DNA of 64,000 nt from Paenibacillus glacialis (GTDB taxonomy: Bacteria > Bacillota > Bacilli > Paenibacillales > Paenibacillaceae). Shown here piece by piece: positions 62,743-64,000 of this stretch (the stretch's first letter is position 1; every line of letters begins with the position of its first letter). The DNA is taken from contig NZ_LVJH01000007.1 of assembly GCF_001637205.1 (NCBI RefSeq), positions 248,001 through 312,000 on the forward strand, read 5' to 3'. The position numbers were made by a program, and so were the translations under genes. The notes below the pieces were generated by a model that was not told where the DNA came from, did not search any database, and saw only the letters and a list, made by a program, of their open reading frames with translations.

Positions 62743-63046
62743 TTGGATTCTATCAGTGAGCTGGATATTTCACGAGAACACAGCTAGCTTATCGATGATT
62801 ATTTGAGTTTAAGTTACGAATATATAAACTTCGTTCTAGCAGGCCTTATGTGCTCACACGGTGTAAATCGGGTGAGAATATAAGGTTATTTCTGTTGTTT
62901 ATGGTTGTCACATGACGTTTTCCAGTATTTGCGGGGTTAAAAATGTAATCTAGCATGTTACAATGATTTTGTTGGTGATGACAATTTTGTAACCTTTTTG
63001 TAACTGTGATATTCAAAAATACGATACGAAATAAGGAGATGTATAT
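62743..63046 (+). other. Regulatory gap before the CAP-domain gene
   Basis: About 300 bp without a gene. It contains a WalR-like direct repeat at 62988-63004 (listed separately), a TACAAT hexamer at 62959-62964 without a good -35, and AAGGAG before the next start. No clear terminator for the mglB-like gene and no riboswitch core are seen. Confidence 0.5.
62988..63004 (+). promoter_or_regulatory. WalR-box candidate upstream of the CAP-domain gene
   Basis: TGTAAC (62988-62993), five bases CTTTT, TGTAAC (62999-63004). This exactly fits the Bacillus WalR consensus TGTWAH-N5-TGTWAH. It lies 42 bp before the start codon, where an activator site near -35 could be. WalR controls wall-remodelling genes, and the downstream product is a secreted wall-type protein. 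Confidence 0.65.
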
Positions 63047-63736
63047 ATGAAAAAATCAATGATCAAAACGGTAATGACTGGTACAGTTGCTTCTATATTA
63101 GCTGTTGGAATGGTACTACCAGGGTCAGCTTCTGCTGCTTCTGCTGAAACTTATAAATATACTGATGTGAAGGTGATTTTTCAAGATTGGATGAAGAATA
63201 ATGACGGGGAATGGAAAGTCATTGTAGATAAGCTACAGACAAGTATTAAGCCTTCTAAACCAATTACTAAACCAATTACTAAACCTGAAGTGAAACCTGA
63301 GGTAAAACCAGAAGTAAAACCAGAAGTAAAACCAGAAGTAAAACCTAAACCAGACACAAACGTAGATCAATCGGTTACTGCTCAAGTTGTGAACCTAGTG
63401 AATCAAGAACGTAGCAAAGCAGGTCTGAAACCATTGACTTCGGATGCTAAATTAGCCAATATGGCACTAGATAAAGCTAAAGATATGAGTAACAACAAAT
63501 ATTTTGCGCATAATTCACCAACCTATGGATCTCCTTTCGACATGATGAAGAAATATGGTATTACTTATAGCTACGCAGGCGAGAATATTGCTAAAGGCCA
63601 AAAGACACCAGCTGAAGTTATGAAAGCTTGGATGAATAGTGAAGGTCATCGCGCTAATATCTTGAATGCGAACTATACAATTATCGGAGTAGGTTATTAC
63701 AATGGTCATTGGGTACAAGAGTTTATTAGTAGATAA
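63047..63736 (+). CDS. Secreted CAP-domain (SCP-like) protein
   Basis: Exported protein of 229 residues. Signal peptide 1-31 (GSASAAS), a short segment, a Lys-Pro-rich repeat linker (KPITKPITKPEVKPEVKPE, about 72-105), and a C-terminal CAP domain (about 110-229): VNLVNQERSKAGLKPL, YFAHNSPTYGSPFDMM near 153, YAGENIAKGQ near 177, WMNSEGHRANILNANY near 197, GVGYYNGHWVQEF near the end. It keeps the conserved His and Glu residues of the CAP cavity. The linker probably spans the wall. Behind AAGGAG and a WalR-like box, followed by a terminator. YkwD-like; ligand unknown. Confidence 0.92.
   Translation: MKKSMIKTVMTGTVASILAVGMVLPGSASAASAETYKYTDVKVIFQDWMKNNDGEWKVIVDKLQTSIKPSKPITKPITKPEVKPEVKPEVKPEVKPEVKPKPDTNVDQSVTAQVVNLVNQERSKAGLKPLTSDAKLANMALDKAKDMSNNKYFAHNSPTYGSPFDMMKKYGITYSYAGENIAKGQKTPAEVMKAWMNSEGHRANILNANYTIIGVGYYNGHWVQEFISR
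63257..63345 (+). repeat. In-frame 12-bp tandem repeats in the CAP-domain gene
   Basis: Two copies of AAACCAATTACT, then five variants of AAACCAGAAGTA (AAACCTGAAGTG, AAACCTGAGGTA, and three exact copies). They encode KPIT and KPEV units of the linker. Units of four codons keep the frame, so copy number can vary without breaking the protein. Confidence 0.9.
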
Positions 63737-63763
63737 TCAGAAAATCAATATACAATGAAATGG

Positions 63764-63805
63764 ACAGCTGAGCTATTCGATGATGAATAGCTCAGTTGTT
63801 TTTTT
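63764..63805 (+). terminator. Rho-independent terminator after the CAP-domain gene
   Basis: ACAGCTGAGCTATTC (63764-63778) pairs with GAATAGCTCAGTTGT (63785-63799) with one G-T pair, followed by a T run. Confidence 0.93.
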
Positions 63806-63945
63806 GTATCCTTTTCGGGAAAGCATAGGCTTGATAGCTTGATCTCCATATTTTATCCGCAAATAGGTGTCGCAATCAACTTGTTATTTGCAAATTTGAA
63901 ATAGAAGTTTTAATGTTAAACCTAAGATTGAAGGAGGTATTGAAT

Positions 63946-64000
63946 TTGAATTCGTCAAAGTGGATCTGGCGCAGTGTAAGCATCGTCTCAATTGTGACGA
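63946..64000 (+). CDS. Start of a gene cut by the right edge
   Basis: TTG at 63946 follows AAGGAGG by 8 bp and opens a frame reading MNSSKWIWRSVSIVSIVT to the window end. The basic start and following hydrophobic run suggest a signal peptide or membrane anchor. Nothing more can be said about its product. Confidence 0.55.
   Translation, partial: MNSSKWIWRSVSIVSIVT

Noticed and set aside
63257..63345. CRISPR-like short repeats
   Set aside because: In-frame 12-bp repeats encode the KPEV linker of a secreted protein.

Overview
The window looks like chromosomal DNA of a Paenibacillus or a close relative (Bacillota). It has moderate to low GC, strong AGGAGG-type ribosome binding sites with many GTG/TTG starts, a proline T-box, Bacillus-type methionine salvage genes, cell-wall proteins with copper-amine-oxidase-like N-domains, GerMN lipoproteins, an SLH protein and YesN/YesM-type sugar sensing. 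The genus is inferred from protein families; no rRNA is present to confirm it.

Layout. 1-15.2 kb: the end of a nonribosomal peptide synthetase (NRPS) cluster. One megasynthase is cut by the left edge, a second has 3272 residues, and a DUF1697 gene, a methyltransferase and a type II thioesterase follow. 15.3-26.2 kb: single genes and small regulatory units. These are a phosphodiester glycosidase, a decayed stretch with two gene fragments, a MerR regulator with its esterase target, two ECF sigma/anti-sigma pairs, an EamA transporter, a deoD remnant and an epimerase-like protein. 26.3-35.1 kb: methionine salvage (mtnB, mtnX, mtnW, mtnE, mtnU) with the complete proline pathway (proB, proA, proC) inside it, led by a tRNA-Pro T-box. 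35.2-38.4 kb: a LysR regulator divergent from leuC-leuD. 38.6-46.2 kb: envelope genes, with a duplicated amidase plus GerMN lipoprotein cassette and an SLH protein. 46.2-51.0 kb: nth, a small conserved protein and a double-headed dynamin-like GTPase. 51.5-57.0 kb: a heterodimeric ABC exporter, purT and an acetyltransferase. 57.1-62.7 kb: a sugar-type two-component system with two sugar-binding lipoproteins. 62.9-64 kb: a CAP-domain secreted protein behind a WalR-like box, then the start of another gene.

How the genes work together. The T-box can tie proline synthesis, and possibly the trailing mtnWXB genes, to uncharged tRNA-Pro. The amidases, GerMN lipoproteins, SLH protein and CAP protein all act at the cell wall. 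The response regulator, histidine kinase and two binding proteins form one translationally coupled sensing unit with a catabolite (cre) site in front.

Most unusual observations: (1) a family of ~60-bp tandem units lying directly in front of the ribosome binding sites of two unrelated genes (proA and a GerMN lipoprotein), with a compensatory-looking stem next to each RBS; (2) a ~480-bp GC-rich, palindrome-packed island inside the dynamin-like coding sequence; (3) a second dispersed ~140-bp intergenic element; (4) an NRPS junction at which a complete C domain is followed by a protein starting with half a C domain; (5) an ECF sigma gene that appears to start with ATT. None of these could be compared with databases here.
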